Shown here: piece after piece, positions 1 through 5,125 of the stretch
How positions within the stretch are numbered: the first letter of the stretch is position 1
Layout of the letters: each line of letters opens with the position of its first letter
NCBI GenBank assembly: GCA_003225615.1
Contig: QIAS01000105.1
Coordinates: 1 to 7,352 of the forward strand
Direction: 5' to 3'
Length of the DNA: 7,352 bases
From: Acidobacteriota bacterium
GTDB lineage: Bacteria > Acidobacteriota > Terriglobia > Terriglobales > Acidobacteriaceae
Notes under the pieces: model-generated
The model's database searches: none
Seen by the model: only the letters and a program-made list of their open reading frames with translations
What the model was told of the DNA's origin: nothing
Position numbers and translations under genes: made by a program

Positions 1-171
1 GTCTTCGCGCGCGGCTTCCTTCAGACCGCGAATGTGTTTTTTGGGAATGACGAGAATGTGCGTGGGGGCTTGCGGATTAATGTCTTCGAATGCAAAGGTG
101 TCGGCGTCTTCATAGACTTTTTTGGCAGGCACTTCGCCACGGATGATGCGGCAGAAAAGACAATCTTTCAT
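1..171 (-). CDS. HIT-family (histidine triad) nucleotide-binding protein, N-terminal part only
   Basis: The 57 visible residues begin [20 protein letters not shown] and continue with [18 protein letters not shown]. This is the classic N-terminal half of a HinT-like HIT protein: a Cys4-x-x-Cys7 pair of the kind that binds zinc in many bacterial members, then the strand-turn segment ending in PKKHI. HIT proteins are small cytosolic nucleotide hydrolases/transferases, typically acting on AMP-lysine or related phosphoramidates. The catalytic H-x-H-x-H motif would be in the C-terminal half, which lies beyond base 1, so activity cannot be judged. The start is the ATG at 171. No Shine-Dalgarno sequence is visible just before it. 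The gene is on the same strand as rlpA but is separated from it by 225 bases with its own candidate -10, so it is probably transcribed alone. Family call is firm; exact subfamily is not. Confidence 0.9.
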   Translation of the reverse strand, partial: MKDCLFCRIIRGEVPAKKVYEDADTFAFEDINPQAPTHILVIPKKHIRGLKEAARED

Positions 172-190
172 TAGTCACACTGGTCTTTAG

Positions 191-222
191 GCTCTAGGCG
201 CGACGCCCTAGGCAGAATTATA
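191..222 (-). promoter_or_regulatory. Candidate -10 box and twin CTAG-centred repeats upstream of the HIT gene
   Basis: Read on the minus strand, a perfect TATAAT lies at 222-217, 45 bases before the HIT ATG; no convincing -35 is found 16-18 bases upstream. Between this box and the gene are two nearly identical 9-mers, GCCCTAGGC (205-213) and GCTCTAGGC (191-199), with a period of 14 bases. Each is almost palindromic around CTAG. Their position at and just after the expected transcription start would suit a repressor, but this is inference from position only. Confidence 0.4.
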
Positions 223-343
223 AGAATCTTTCAGGTACCCCGGCCCGGAGGGGAAGATGCACAGCATACTCCTGGGGTGCGATGTGATGGAAGTCCCTGA
301 TTGCATTCCTACGGCTGAGTTCGAAAATGATAATGCTGCCATG

Positions 344-370
344 ACCGCGAAATGTCTTATCCGACGCGGT
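344..370 (-). terminator. Inverted repeat downstream of rlpA, possible weak terminator
   Basis: ACCGCG (344-349) pairs with CGCGGT (365-370) around a 15-base loop, starting 27 bases after the rlpA stop codon. There is no uninterrupted T-run after the hairpin on the minus strand, so intrinsic termination would be weak at best. The rest of 223-396 shows nothing that I can identify. Confidence 0.25.
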
Positions 371-396
371 GGCCGGAAGCGGGCAGCCGGGCTCTC

Positions 397-1176
397 TCAA
401 TCCAGCCTCACCACAAAAATCCCCCCCTGCGGCGTGCGCGTGTCGCGGGCCAATTCCTCCGCACGCTGGCGATCATCATTTTGCACTTTCACGCGTACCC
501 ACCAGTTGCCCGCGGGACTGCTGAAGCTGAGCACTTTAGCTGTGTGGTATCGGCGAGAAAGATGTTGCGCCAGTTCGTCGGCCGCCTTCTGCTGATCGAA
601 GCCACCAATTTGTACGGCCCAGTGTCCGCCGATCTCGAGCGGGGCGGGCGTCTGGAGCACTTCCATTTTTATGATCGCGACCCCGGCCAACCAGACGTCC
701 ACTGTCCTGGCTGCCGCCAGCGATAAATCCAGCATGCGTCCCTTGATGAAGGGACCGCGATCGGTAATGCGCACGACGGCGGAATGGCCGGTCTTTACAT
801 TGGTTACCCGCACGATCGAGCCGAGGGGCAAGGTGCGATGAGCGGCCGTCATGGCGTGCATGTTGTAAATCTCGCCGTTTGAGGCGCGCCGGTTGTGATA
901 CGGCGCTCCGTACCAGCTCGCCTTGCCGGTTTCCACGTAGATTGGTTTGGCGTTTTCGGGAACTGGAATCTGCTCTGGCGCTTCCTTGGATTCCTTTTCC
1001 GTTTCCGGAGCGGTGGGCGGAGGCGCAGGCTGGGCTGAAGGTTCGGCCGGAGCCTTGGGCGCGGATTTTGCGGTCGCTGGGGGCGGCGGAACTTTGACGC
1101 GCGCTTGCTGATGCCGGCCGCAGGCGGCGAGCCAGAGACAGGAACAGAGCACAACACCGACAACGGTTCGCGGCAC
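397..1176 (-). CDS. rlpA: RlpA-type septal lytic transglycosylase lipoprotein with SPOR domain
   Basis: RlpA proteins cleave peptidoglycan strands that lack stem peptides and help daughter-cell separation. The 259-aa product starts at a GTG with a lipoprotein signal (VPRTVVGVVLCSCLWLAAC, lipid Cys19), so it should be an envelope lipoprotein. Residues 20-75 are a Pro/Ala/Lys/Glu-rich linker. Residues 83-175 are the double-psi beta-barrel: GKASWYG (84-90), SNGE with Glu102, TAAHRTLPLG, and ITDRGPF with Asp139; Glu102 and Asp139 match the residues needed for activity in Pseudomonas RlpA. Residues 184-259 (HWAVQIGGF ... WWVRVKV) are a SPOR domain, which binds denuded glycan at the division site. 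The frame stays open upstream to 1491, but that extension overlaps the small gene in front and separates the signal peptide from the N-terminus, so the GTG at 1176 is chosen. The start shares one base with the preceding stop (TAGTG), implying translational coupling. Confidence 0.92.
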   Translation of the reverse strand: MPRTVVGVVLCSCLWLAACGRHQQARVKVPPPPATAKSAPKAPAEPSAQPAPPPTAPETEKESKEAPEQIPVPENAKPIYVETGKASWYGAPYHNRRASNGEIYNMHAMTAAHRTLPLGSIVRVTNVKTGHSAVVRITDRGPFIKGRMLDLSLAAARTVDVWLAGVAIIKMEVLQTPAPLEIGGHWAVQIGGFDQQKAADELAQHLSRRYHTAKVLSFSSPAGNWWVRVKVQNDDRQRAEELARDTRTPQGGIFVVRLD

Positions 1177-1424
1177 TAGGGCTGCTTTTTGTCTTTCTCT
1201 TCTGCCTGTGCCTTGGCCTGCTCGATGTAATCGGCCATTCGCGCTAGTTTCTCCGCCGCTGTACGCAGCGCTTTGGTGGAATGGGAACGGACCGCCGGAA
1301 CCACTTCGTTGTTCAGGTAGTGGACGAACTCCGCCGTCTCCTTCTCCAGACGCTCGGCGACGTGCGCCACTCCCTTGTTCACTCGTGCGGATGCCTCTTC
1401 CACCTTGCGGTCGAAGTTGGTCAT
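1176..1424 (-). CDS. Small charged, helical protein of unknown function, coupled to rlpA
   Basis: I do not recognise a named family. The 82-aa product (MTNFDRKVEEASARVNKGVA at the N-terminus, KAQAEEKDKKQP at the C-terminus) has no signal peptide or membrane segment. It contains only two Pro-free stretches interrupted by VVP at 41-43, with heptad-like spacing of Val/Leu/Ala among Glu/Lys/Arg, so two amphipathic helices or a short coiled coil are likely. The composition resembles phasin-, LEA- or DUF883-like helical proteins, but none can be asserted. The ATG at 1424 has an AGAGG ribosome site a few bases upstream; an in-frame TTG at 1454 is possible but lies inside the regulatory dyad. It is the first gene of the operon, and its TAG overlaps the GTG of rlpA by one base, so its role may be tied to envelope or division functions. 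Confidence 0.8.
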   Translation of the reverse strand: MTNFDRKVEEASARVNKGVAHVAERLEKETAEFVHYLNNEVVPAVRSHSTKALRTAAEKLARMADYIEQAKAQAEEKDKKQP

Positions 1425-1445
1425 GGTACCTCTGCGAAGATTTAG

Positions 1446-1467
1446 GCGTGACAAGTCTCACGCGTGA
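1446..1467. promoter_or_regulatory. CRP/FNR-like dyad GTGA-N6-TCAC with an adjoining palindrome
   Basis: GCGTGA (1446-1451) and TCACGC (1458-1463) form a perfect 6+6 inverted repeat with a 6-base spacer, containing the core GTGA-N6-TCAC typical of CRP/FNR-family operators. The right arm is part of a second perfect palindrome, TCACGCGTGA (1458-1467), giving three GCGTGA half-sites in 22 bases. It lies 22-43 bases before the ATG of the small helical gene and downstream of the predicted transcription start, a place suited to repression. It could equally be an RNA hairpin in the leader. Confidence 0.4.
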
Positions 1468-1489
1468 TTTGCGGAAGCCAGGCTCGGCC

Positions 1490-1518
1490 ATTATTTCCTG
1501 TCAGAGAAGCGGGGTCAA
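1490..1518 (-). promoter_or_regulatory. Sigma70-type promoter of the small gene-rlpA operon
   Basis: On the minus strand TTGACC (1518-1513, five of six to the -35 consensus) and AATAAT (1495-1490, five of six to the -10) are separated by exactly 17 bases. Transcription would start near 1483, giving a leader of about 59 bases that includes the GTGA-N6-TCAC dyad and the ribosome site of the small gene. The -35 overlaps a tight inverted repeat, GGGGT-CA-ACCCC (1511-1522). Confidence 0.6.
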
Positions 1519-1567
1519 CCCCTGCCGTATCCCCTGTGCTAACCATGCCAATAGACTTTGTCGGCTC

Positions 1568-1578
1568 TGCTATAAAAT
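1568..1578 (+). promoter_or_regulatory. Extended -10 promoter next to the start of the NTF2-like lipoprotein
   Basis: TGC-TATAAAAT matches an extended -10 (TGn followed by TATAAA at 1571-1576). No -35 is recognisable at the right distance, which extended -10 promoters can do without. Transcription would start around 1583, only about three bases before the ATG at 1586, and no Shine-Dalgarno sequence precedes the ATG, so a leaderless or near-leaderless mRNA is likely. Confidence 0.45.
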
Positions 1579-1585
1579 TCACAGC

Positions 1586-2044
1586 ATGAAGAAATACATT
1601 GTTGCCATTCTCCTGGCGTGCGGGGCACTTTCGGGGTGCGCCGTCTGGAGCGAACGACCGGCCAAAGAACTCACCAGTGCCACCGGCGGCGAAGGGCTGG
1701 AGCGCGCCTACTGGAGTGAAGTAAAGAGGCAACATTGGAACGATGTCGCGCTGCGCCTTGCCTCCAACTTCATTGCCGTGACTCCTACTGGACAGCGCGA
1801 CCGCAGCGCCACCCTCGAATATCTCAAACAAATAAAATTGCAGGACTATTCTCTGGGAGACCTCCAGACCGAACTCAGCGGTAACACCTTCGTAGTCACC
1901 TATACCATCACGCTGCACGGAACCTACGAGGGGAAGCCTCTTCCCGAAAGCCCTCAAAAAATGCTGACCGTCTGGCAACAACACAAGTCGGGCTGGATGC
2001 AGATTGCACAAACCACATTCGGGCCAGAGGGCAGGAGTCAGTAG
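1586..2044 (+). CDS. NTF2/SnoaL-like (DUF4440-type) lipoprotein
   Basis: The 152-aa product begins with a clear lipoprotein signal, MKKYIVAILLACGALSGC, with lipobox LSGC and lipid Cys18, so it should be anchored in the cell envelope. Residues 37-145 read as a single NTF2-like cone fold: helix GLERAYWSEVKRQHWNDVAL, then NFIAVTPTGQRDRSATLEYL, then alternating strands (TFVVTYTITLHGTY, KMLTVWQQHKSGWMQIAQTTF). This is the usual order of DUF4440/SnoaL-like proteins, a family that includes enzymes, binding proteins and many uncharacterised members; no catalytic residues can be assigned, and the function is unknown. The signal peptide fixes the start at 1586, although no ribosome site is visible. It is divergent from the rlpA operon and convergent with the DUF3443 gene. 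The last codons and the TAG stop are inside a heptanucleotide repeat tract. Confidence 0.85.
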   Translation: MKKYIVAILLACGALSGCAVWSERPAKELTSATGGEGLERAYWSEVKRQHWNDVALRLASNFIAVTPTGQRDRSATLEYLKQIKLQDYSLGDLQTELSGNTFVVTYTITLHGTYEGKPLPESPQKMLTVWQQHKSGWMQIAQTTFGPEGRSQ

Positions 2045-2060
2045 CCGGTAGTCAGGAGTC
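2033..2060. repeat. Heptanucleotide tandem repeat (four units) over a gene end
   Basis: Four consecutive 7-base units, AGGAGTC, AGTAGCC, GGTAGTC and AGGAGTC, fit the pattern RGKAGYC, with the second unit reading AGTAGCC as its variant. The first and last units are identical. The stop codon of the NTF2-like lipoprotein (2042-2044) is inside unit two, so the repeat codes for the final residues. It resembles the short tandemly repeated heptamers known from cyanobacterial genomes. Confidence 0.55.
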
Positions 2061-2097
2061 AGCGGGGTTCGCCAATTGCTATTGTGAACTGCTGGCT
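2057..2097. terminator. Imperfect inverted repeat between convergent genes, possible bidirectional terminator
   Basis: AGTCAGC (2057-2063) pairs with GCTGGCT (2091-2097) including one G-T wobble, followed by an internal bulge and a further GTTC/GAAC pair (2067-2070 with 2086-2089) around a 15-base loop. It sits between the convergent NTF2-like and DUF3443 genes, where a shared terminator is expected. No T-run follows on either strand, so intrinsic termination is uncertain. Confidence 0.3.
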
Positions 2098-2126
2098 GAT
2101 GACCGAGTTCGATGCGTAAATACTCA

Positions 2127-3284
2127 TTAATACGCCCAGAATGGTCCCGCACCCGCCGACGTTGGCTGCGACTCGATTGCGGTGAACACGTTGCGTCCGA
2201 AAAAGAATGGCAATCCCCAATCGAAGGTATTGGCGTTTGGTCCGGCCAGGTCGTCGAATGCGAAGTTGTTCGAATTTAAGCTTTCCGCATTGGCTACGCT
2301 GAAATTCACTGTATTGCTTGTCCCATTGCGGCCTTGCTGGGTGGCGGAAAAATTCTGAGTTGAGCTTGGACAATAAAAGCCCGTGGCCTTAGAACAAGCC
2401 GGGAGCGTTGGTGTGGCAGTTCCGAAGAAGAGCCCGTTGGAACCGCTGTCAATAAAGCTGTTGGGGTAAGAAGTCCCACCGCTAGCCGGATAAATGGTGG
2501 TGAAATTTCCTGAGGAGTTCAACGTGAACACCTTGGCGGAACCCAGTGCGTTGTTGCTTTGCGTGTCAATGCCAAAAACCAACGAGCCGTTGACGCTTGG
2601 TGCTCCGGCCGGGCCGACAGCGGGCAACTCCACAATCACGCCGGTGTTATCTTGCGGGCAAGTCGAAGAAGGACACTGGAAGTAGACGCCCGGATTACCG
2701 GCGCCCACTGGCAGAGCGCACTGGTCACCGCAGTCCTGGCGGAACGGGCCCACGCCGAGGATTCCATTGGCGGCCAATGTCTGCAGAGTGTCCATGGGGG
2801 TGGCTTTGCTCGAACAACTCGAGGGTACCGCAGAAAATTTAGGGTCACCGATGATCTGGATCGGCACGGAGTTGGCTTGCTCGCTCGCGAGCTTCACATC
2901 TGCGGCCTTGACTGGCCCCCAGGTGACGCCGTCGGAGAACTGGGCGCATTCGGCGATCGGAGTTCCAAGGGCAGTGGTTTGCTGGGGCAAAGAAAGGCTG
3001 ACAGCGCTAGATAACAGCCTGAGCCCATACGAGCCGGTATCGACCAGCACGCCGGAAATTGTCTGGCAATTGGAGGTACCCGGAACACAGATCGTGACTG
3101 GAGTGAAAACACCGTTCGCGTAGTTGCCAAGCGGGCCGGAGTTGACTGCGATAGGCTGAACATTCGCGCCAGAAGTGGCGATGGGATTTGAATTGGGATT
3201 GGATCTACCGCTGGAGGTTCTGCCGCCGCAACCCACGATGGTTAACATAATGCCCGACAAAAACAATATCGCCAAACTGCGCAC
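2127..3284 (-). CDS. DUF3443 family lipoprotein, pepsin-like aspartic protease fold predicted
   Basis: The 385-aa product starts at a GTG with a GGGAGG ribosome site four bases upstream and has a lipoprotein signal ending TIVGC (Cys19). After a Ser/Asn/Gly linker (20-40) the DUF3443 hallmark appears: NVQPIAVNSGP, VTICVPGTSNCQTI, VLVDTGSYGLRLL. Two Asp motifs stand far apart, VDTGS (Asp82) and IDSGS (Asp279). The first is followed by NGILGVGP (173-180) and the second by GLPFFFGRNVFTAIE (357-371), the same order as the two lobes of pepsin. Ten cysteines follow the lipid Cys (66, 73, 113, 157, 185, 189, 204, 209, 297, 305), an even number that suggests disulfides outside the cytoplasm. DUF3443 has no established function that I know of; the aspartic-protease-like fold is my inference, and proteolysis is not proven. 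The upstream open frame to 3404 overlaps the DUF2844 gene and is not used. It is the second gene of the operon, 10 bases after DUF2844. Confidence 0.88.
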   Translation of the reverse strand: MRSLAILFLSGIMLTIVGCGGRTSSGRSNPNSNPIATSGANVQPIAVNSGPLGNYANGVFTPVTICVPGTSNCQTISGVLVDTGSYGLRLLSSAVSLSLPQQTTALGTPIAECAQFSDGVTWGPVKAADVKLASEQANSVPIQIIGDPKFSAVPSSCSSKATPMDTLQTLAANGILGVGPFRQDCGDQCALPVGAGNPGVYFQCPSSTCPQDNTGVIVELPAVGPAGAPSVNGSLVFGIDTQSNNALGSAKVFTLNSSGNFTTIYPASGGTSYPNSFIDSGSNGLFFGTATPTLPACSKATGFYCPSSTQNFSATQQGRNGTSNTVNFSVANAESLNSNNFAFDDLAGPNANTFDWGLPFFFGRNVFTAIESQPTSAGAGPFWAY

Positions 3285-3294
3285 GCTGCCTCCC
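3285..3294 (-). promoter_or_regulatory. Strong ribosome binding site deciding the GTG start of the DUF3443 gene
   Basis: The 10-base gap between the DUF2844 stop (TAA) and the DUF3443 GTG reads GGGAGGCAGC on the minus strand. The GGGAGG directly abuts the stop codon, and the GTG leads straight into the lipoprotein signal, so re-initiation from the upstream gene is likely. Confidence 0.7.
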
Positions 3295-3777
3295 TTAGTG
3301 AATCGATTCCACTTCGACGCCCGCCGGTAACATGTCGGGAAGATAGGCTCTGCCAACAAATGCGCGCATGTGTCCGCCGGAATGCACGACCAGTCCCGGC
3401 TCATGAATCACCAGAGGGCCGCGGCCGTTGCGGTTGTTGCGGGCTTGTGCAAGCCGATCGAAATACGGGCCCAGAACTTGCTGCAGGTCAGGAAGCACGG
3501 GCCCTTCCCAGGCCACCGCAAAGACCTTCCCCGCAGGGGAGACGTATTCGCGTACCACGCTTCCGGTGGGCGCTTGAATTTCATGCACGGAATAGGCCGG
3601 CGCGCGAGCGATGCGGCGCATCCCCTCCATGTGCACCTGATCGGTCTCGACCGAGGCCTCGTCGCCGCCCAATTCAGCAAATGCGGGCAAGCTTATGATC
3701 AGCATGGCGAACACGACGCCCACGAGAGACATTTTCCAAGTTGTAAAGTTGCCTTTCGACCTAATGATGATTTTCAT
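3295..3777 (-). CDS. DUF2844 family secreted protein
   Basis: The 160-aa product has a signal peptide with a long basic start and a hydrophobic core (MSLVGVVFAMLIISLPAFA), with likely signal-peptidase I cleavage after Ala34, leaving a mature protein that begins ELGGD. The mature part carries the DUF2844 pattern: LGG near the N-terminus, SVETDQVHMEG, YSVHEIQAPTGSVVREYVSP, GKVFAVAWEGPVLPDLQQVLG and a C-terminal GRAYLPDMLPAGV. The family has no known function. Members are often found next to DUF3443 genes, as here, so the two products probably act together outside the cytoplasm. The ATG at 3777 is chosen because an AGGGA lies about 10 bases upstream; the internal Met16 (3732) would give a tighter signal peptide but has no ribosome site. 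The open frame continues to 3957 but that part reads as non-coding. First gene of its operon. Confidence 0.85.
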   Translation of the reverse strand: MKIIIRSKGNFTTWKMSLVGVVFAMLIISLPAFAELGGDEASVETDQVHMEGMRRIARAPAYSVHEIQAPTGSVVREYVSPAGKVFAVAWEGPVLPDLQQVLGPYFDRLAQARNNRNGRGPLVIHEPGLVVHSGGHMRAFVGRAYLPDMLPAGVEVESIH

Positions 3778-3984
3778 CTGACGGACGTCCCTGATTAAGC
3801 GAATAAAATTTGGTGGCTTCTGTTCGCTTTGCCTTTCGATGCACTCTGATTCGCAATAAGTTGTCAACGCGTATCCGCCTGAAGGTGTATATATTATTGC
3901 GATTAAACGACAAGTTACGAATGGGATGGGTGCGCTGTCCGCTTGGAAGGCGCACATAGACGAACGTACAATGGCTTACTTCAC
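3778..3984. other. Divergent intergenic region between DUF2844 and mutY
   Basis: This 207-base stretch must hold the promoters of both divergent units. For mutY a candidate is given separately. For the DUF2844 operon, TTCGTA-N17-AATAAT in the AT-rich block around 3886-3925 is possible but weak. A perfect TTGACA at 3867-3862 (minus) has no acceptable -10 at 16-19 bases, so it may need an activator or be coincidental. No coding sequence is supported here. Confidence 0.4.
3943..3972 (+). promoter_or_regulatory. Candidate mutY promoter
   Basis: TTGGAA (3943-3948, four of six to the -35) and TACAAT (3967-3972, five of six to the -10) are 18 bases apart. Transcription would begin near 3979, about six bases before the mutY ATG, and no ribosome site is visible, so the message would be almost leaderless. 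Confidence 0.4.
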
Positions 3985-4995
3985 ATGAGCCAACGCAGTA
4001 AGTTACCCGGCATAACTCTTAGTGATCGCGTGCTGTTTCGACGTCGACTGCTGCGCTGGTACGATCGCCACAAGCGCGATCTTCCCTGGCGCGGCAGTCG
4101 TGACCCATATCACATCTGGCTTTCGGAAATCATGCTGCAACAGACACGGGTAGCCGCAGTGGTGGAGTATTACCAGCGATTTTTGCGCCGCTTTCCAACC
4201 ATTCACGCATTGGCCGCCGCGCGAGCTTCTTCGGTGCTTGCCGCCTGGAGCGGGCTCGGCTATTACCGTCGTGCGCGCATGCTGCACGCCACCGCAAGGG
4301 AAATTGTGTGCGAGAACGCCGCAGAATTTCCGAGGACGTCGCGTGATTTGCGCGCCCTGCCCGGCATCGGCCGCTACACCGCTGCCGCTGTGGCTAGCAT
4401 TGCGTTTGGCGAGGTTACCGCCGTAGTGGATGGAAACGTCGAACGGGTGCTGCAAAGAGTGCAGGGAAGAAAGATTGCCACGCGTGAGCTTTGGGAGACG
4501 GCATCAACTCTCGTGAGTCCGGGCCGTTCCGGAGACTTCAATCAAGCCCTCATGGAACTGGGAGCGACCGTGTGTTTGCCCCGCCAACCCCAGTGCGCGA
4601 AGTGTCCGGTCAGCACTATGTGCGCGAGCAGAGGAGAGCTGCCCACGACGAAACAGCCGCGCCGGAAGAAGCGGGACATTTATTACGGGCTGAGCTGTCA
4701 AAATGATTCCGTATTTCTGCAGCAACGTCCCCGAGATGTCTCGCTCATGCCAGGGATGTGGGAACTACCGGAGGCGGCTCCAGGCAATGGAAACGGATCT
4801 TGCCTGACCTTGCGACACTCCATCACCGTGACAGACTACACGGTCCGAGTCTCGCGTCAGCCACCGCCGCTGCACGGCCCGGGCCGATGGGTGCCCCGCG
4901 CCCAAATCACTCGCTTGCCCTTGACGGGGTTAGCCAGGAAGATTTTGCGCGCGACGAAAGTGGTTTGCAAGCAGTTCTCGCAAAGTAACCTCTGA
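3985..4995 (+). CDS. mutY: A/G-specific adenine glycosylase MutY
   Basis: MutY removes adenine mispaired with 8-oxoguanine, starting base-excision repair that prevents G:C to T:A mutation. The 336-aa product (usual length about 350) has LSEIMLQQTRV with catalytic Glu48, the helix-hairpin-helix LPGIGRYTAAAV (125-136), VVDGNVERVL with catalytic Asp149, and the [4Fe-4S] ligands Cys197-x6-Cys204-x2-Cys207-x5-Cys213. Tyr131 is at the place taken by Tyr in Geobacillus and Ser in E. coli MutY. The C-terminal Nudix-like domain is recognisable from LQQRPRDVSLMPGMWELPE and RWVPRAQITRLPLTGLARKIL, but it is short, and its 8-oxoG-reading Phe-Ser-His appears as Ile280-Thr281-Val282 after the conserved RH. 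The ATG at 3985 is preferred; a TTG at 3943 lies in the candidate -35 and adds residues not usual in the family. It stands alone, divergent from DUF2844. Confidence 0.95.
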   Translation: MSQRSKLPGITLSDRVLFRRRLLRWYDRHKRDLPWRGSRDPYHIWLSEIMLQQTRVAAVVEYYQRFLRRFPTIHALAAARASSVLAAWSGLGYYRRARMLHATAREIVCENAAEFPRTSRDLRALPGIGRYTAAAVASIAFGEVTAVVDGNVERVLQRVQGRKIATRELWETASTLVSPGRSGDFNQALMELGATVCLPRQPQCAKCPVSTMCASRGELPTTKQPRRKKRDIYYGLSCQNDSVFLQQRPRDVSLMPGMWELPEAAPGNGNGSCLTLRHSITVTDYTVRVSRQPPPLHGPGRWVPRAQITRLPLTGLARKILRATKVVCKQFSQSNL

Positions 4996-5010
4996 CTTGA
5001 GCTCAGGGAC

Positions 5011-5048
5011 CCCTAATTTCCTACCCTAACTCCTACCAAAAGTTAGGG
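5011..5048. repeat. Two CCCTAA-type repeats and an 8-bp hairpin after mutY
   Basis: CCCTAATTTCCTA (5011-5023) is followed directly by CCCTAACTCCTA (5024-5035), a short degenerate tandem pair. The second unit also forms a perfect inverted repeat with bases downstream: CCCTAACT (5024-5031) and AGTTAGGG (5041-5048), loop of nine bases. The hairpin is 29 bases after the mutY stop but has no T-run, so it may be a weak terminator for mutY or a regulatory site for the next gene. The rest of 4996-5125 contains no clear promoter. Confidence 0.4.
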
Positions 5049-5111
5049 CTTCTACCGGATACCCCCGGCTACGGACGACCCTTCAAACTTAATGATGAAT
5101 GAGACTATTCT

Positions 5112-5117
5112 GGAGGG
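5112..5117 (+). promoter_or_regulatory. Ribosome binding site deciding the start at 5126
   Basis: GGAGGG lies eight bases before the ATG at 5126. The frame is also open from an ATG at 5099, but that start has no ribosome site and would put nine residues in front of a good signal peptide. Confidence 0.75.
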
Positions 5118-5125
5118 TCCCCGAA

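Noticed and set aside
218..400. 60-codon minus-strand frame between rlpA and the HIT gene
   Set aside because: It has no ribosome site and no protein-like features, and it ends over the HIT -10 region.
1177..1491. N-terminal extension of the rlpA frame to 1491
   Set aside because: It overlaps the better-supported small helical gene in another frame and would bury the lipoprotein signal about 105 residues inside the protein.
1208..1585. Upstream extension of the NTF2-like lipoprotein frame
   Set aside because: It is antisense to the small gene and the Met at 1586 begins a perfect lipoprotein signal.
1442..2152. 236-codon minus-strand frame opposite the NTF2-like lipoprotein
   Set aside because: No family resemblance, no ribosome site, and it is the mirror of a convincing gene.
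3862..3867. Perfect TTGACA (minus strand) upstream of DUF2844
   Set aside because: No -10-like hexamer lies 16-19 bases downstream; the best candidates match only two of six positions.
3971..3988. Five-codon frame ATG GCT TAC TTC ACA TGA whose stop overlaps the mutY ATG
   Set aside because: No ribosome site, and the predicted transcript would start after its ATG; overlap of this size is easily chance.
4003..4455. 150-codon minus-strand frame inside mutY
   Set aside because: It is the shadow of strongly conserved mutY motifs.
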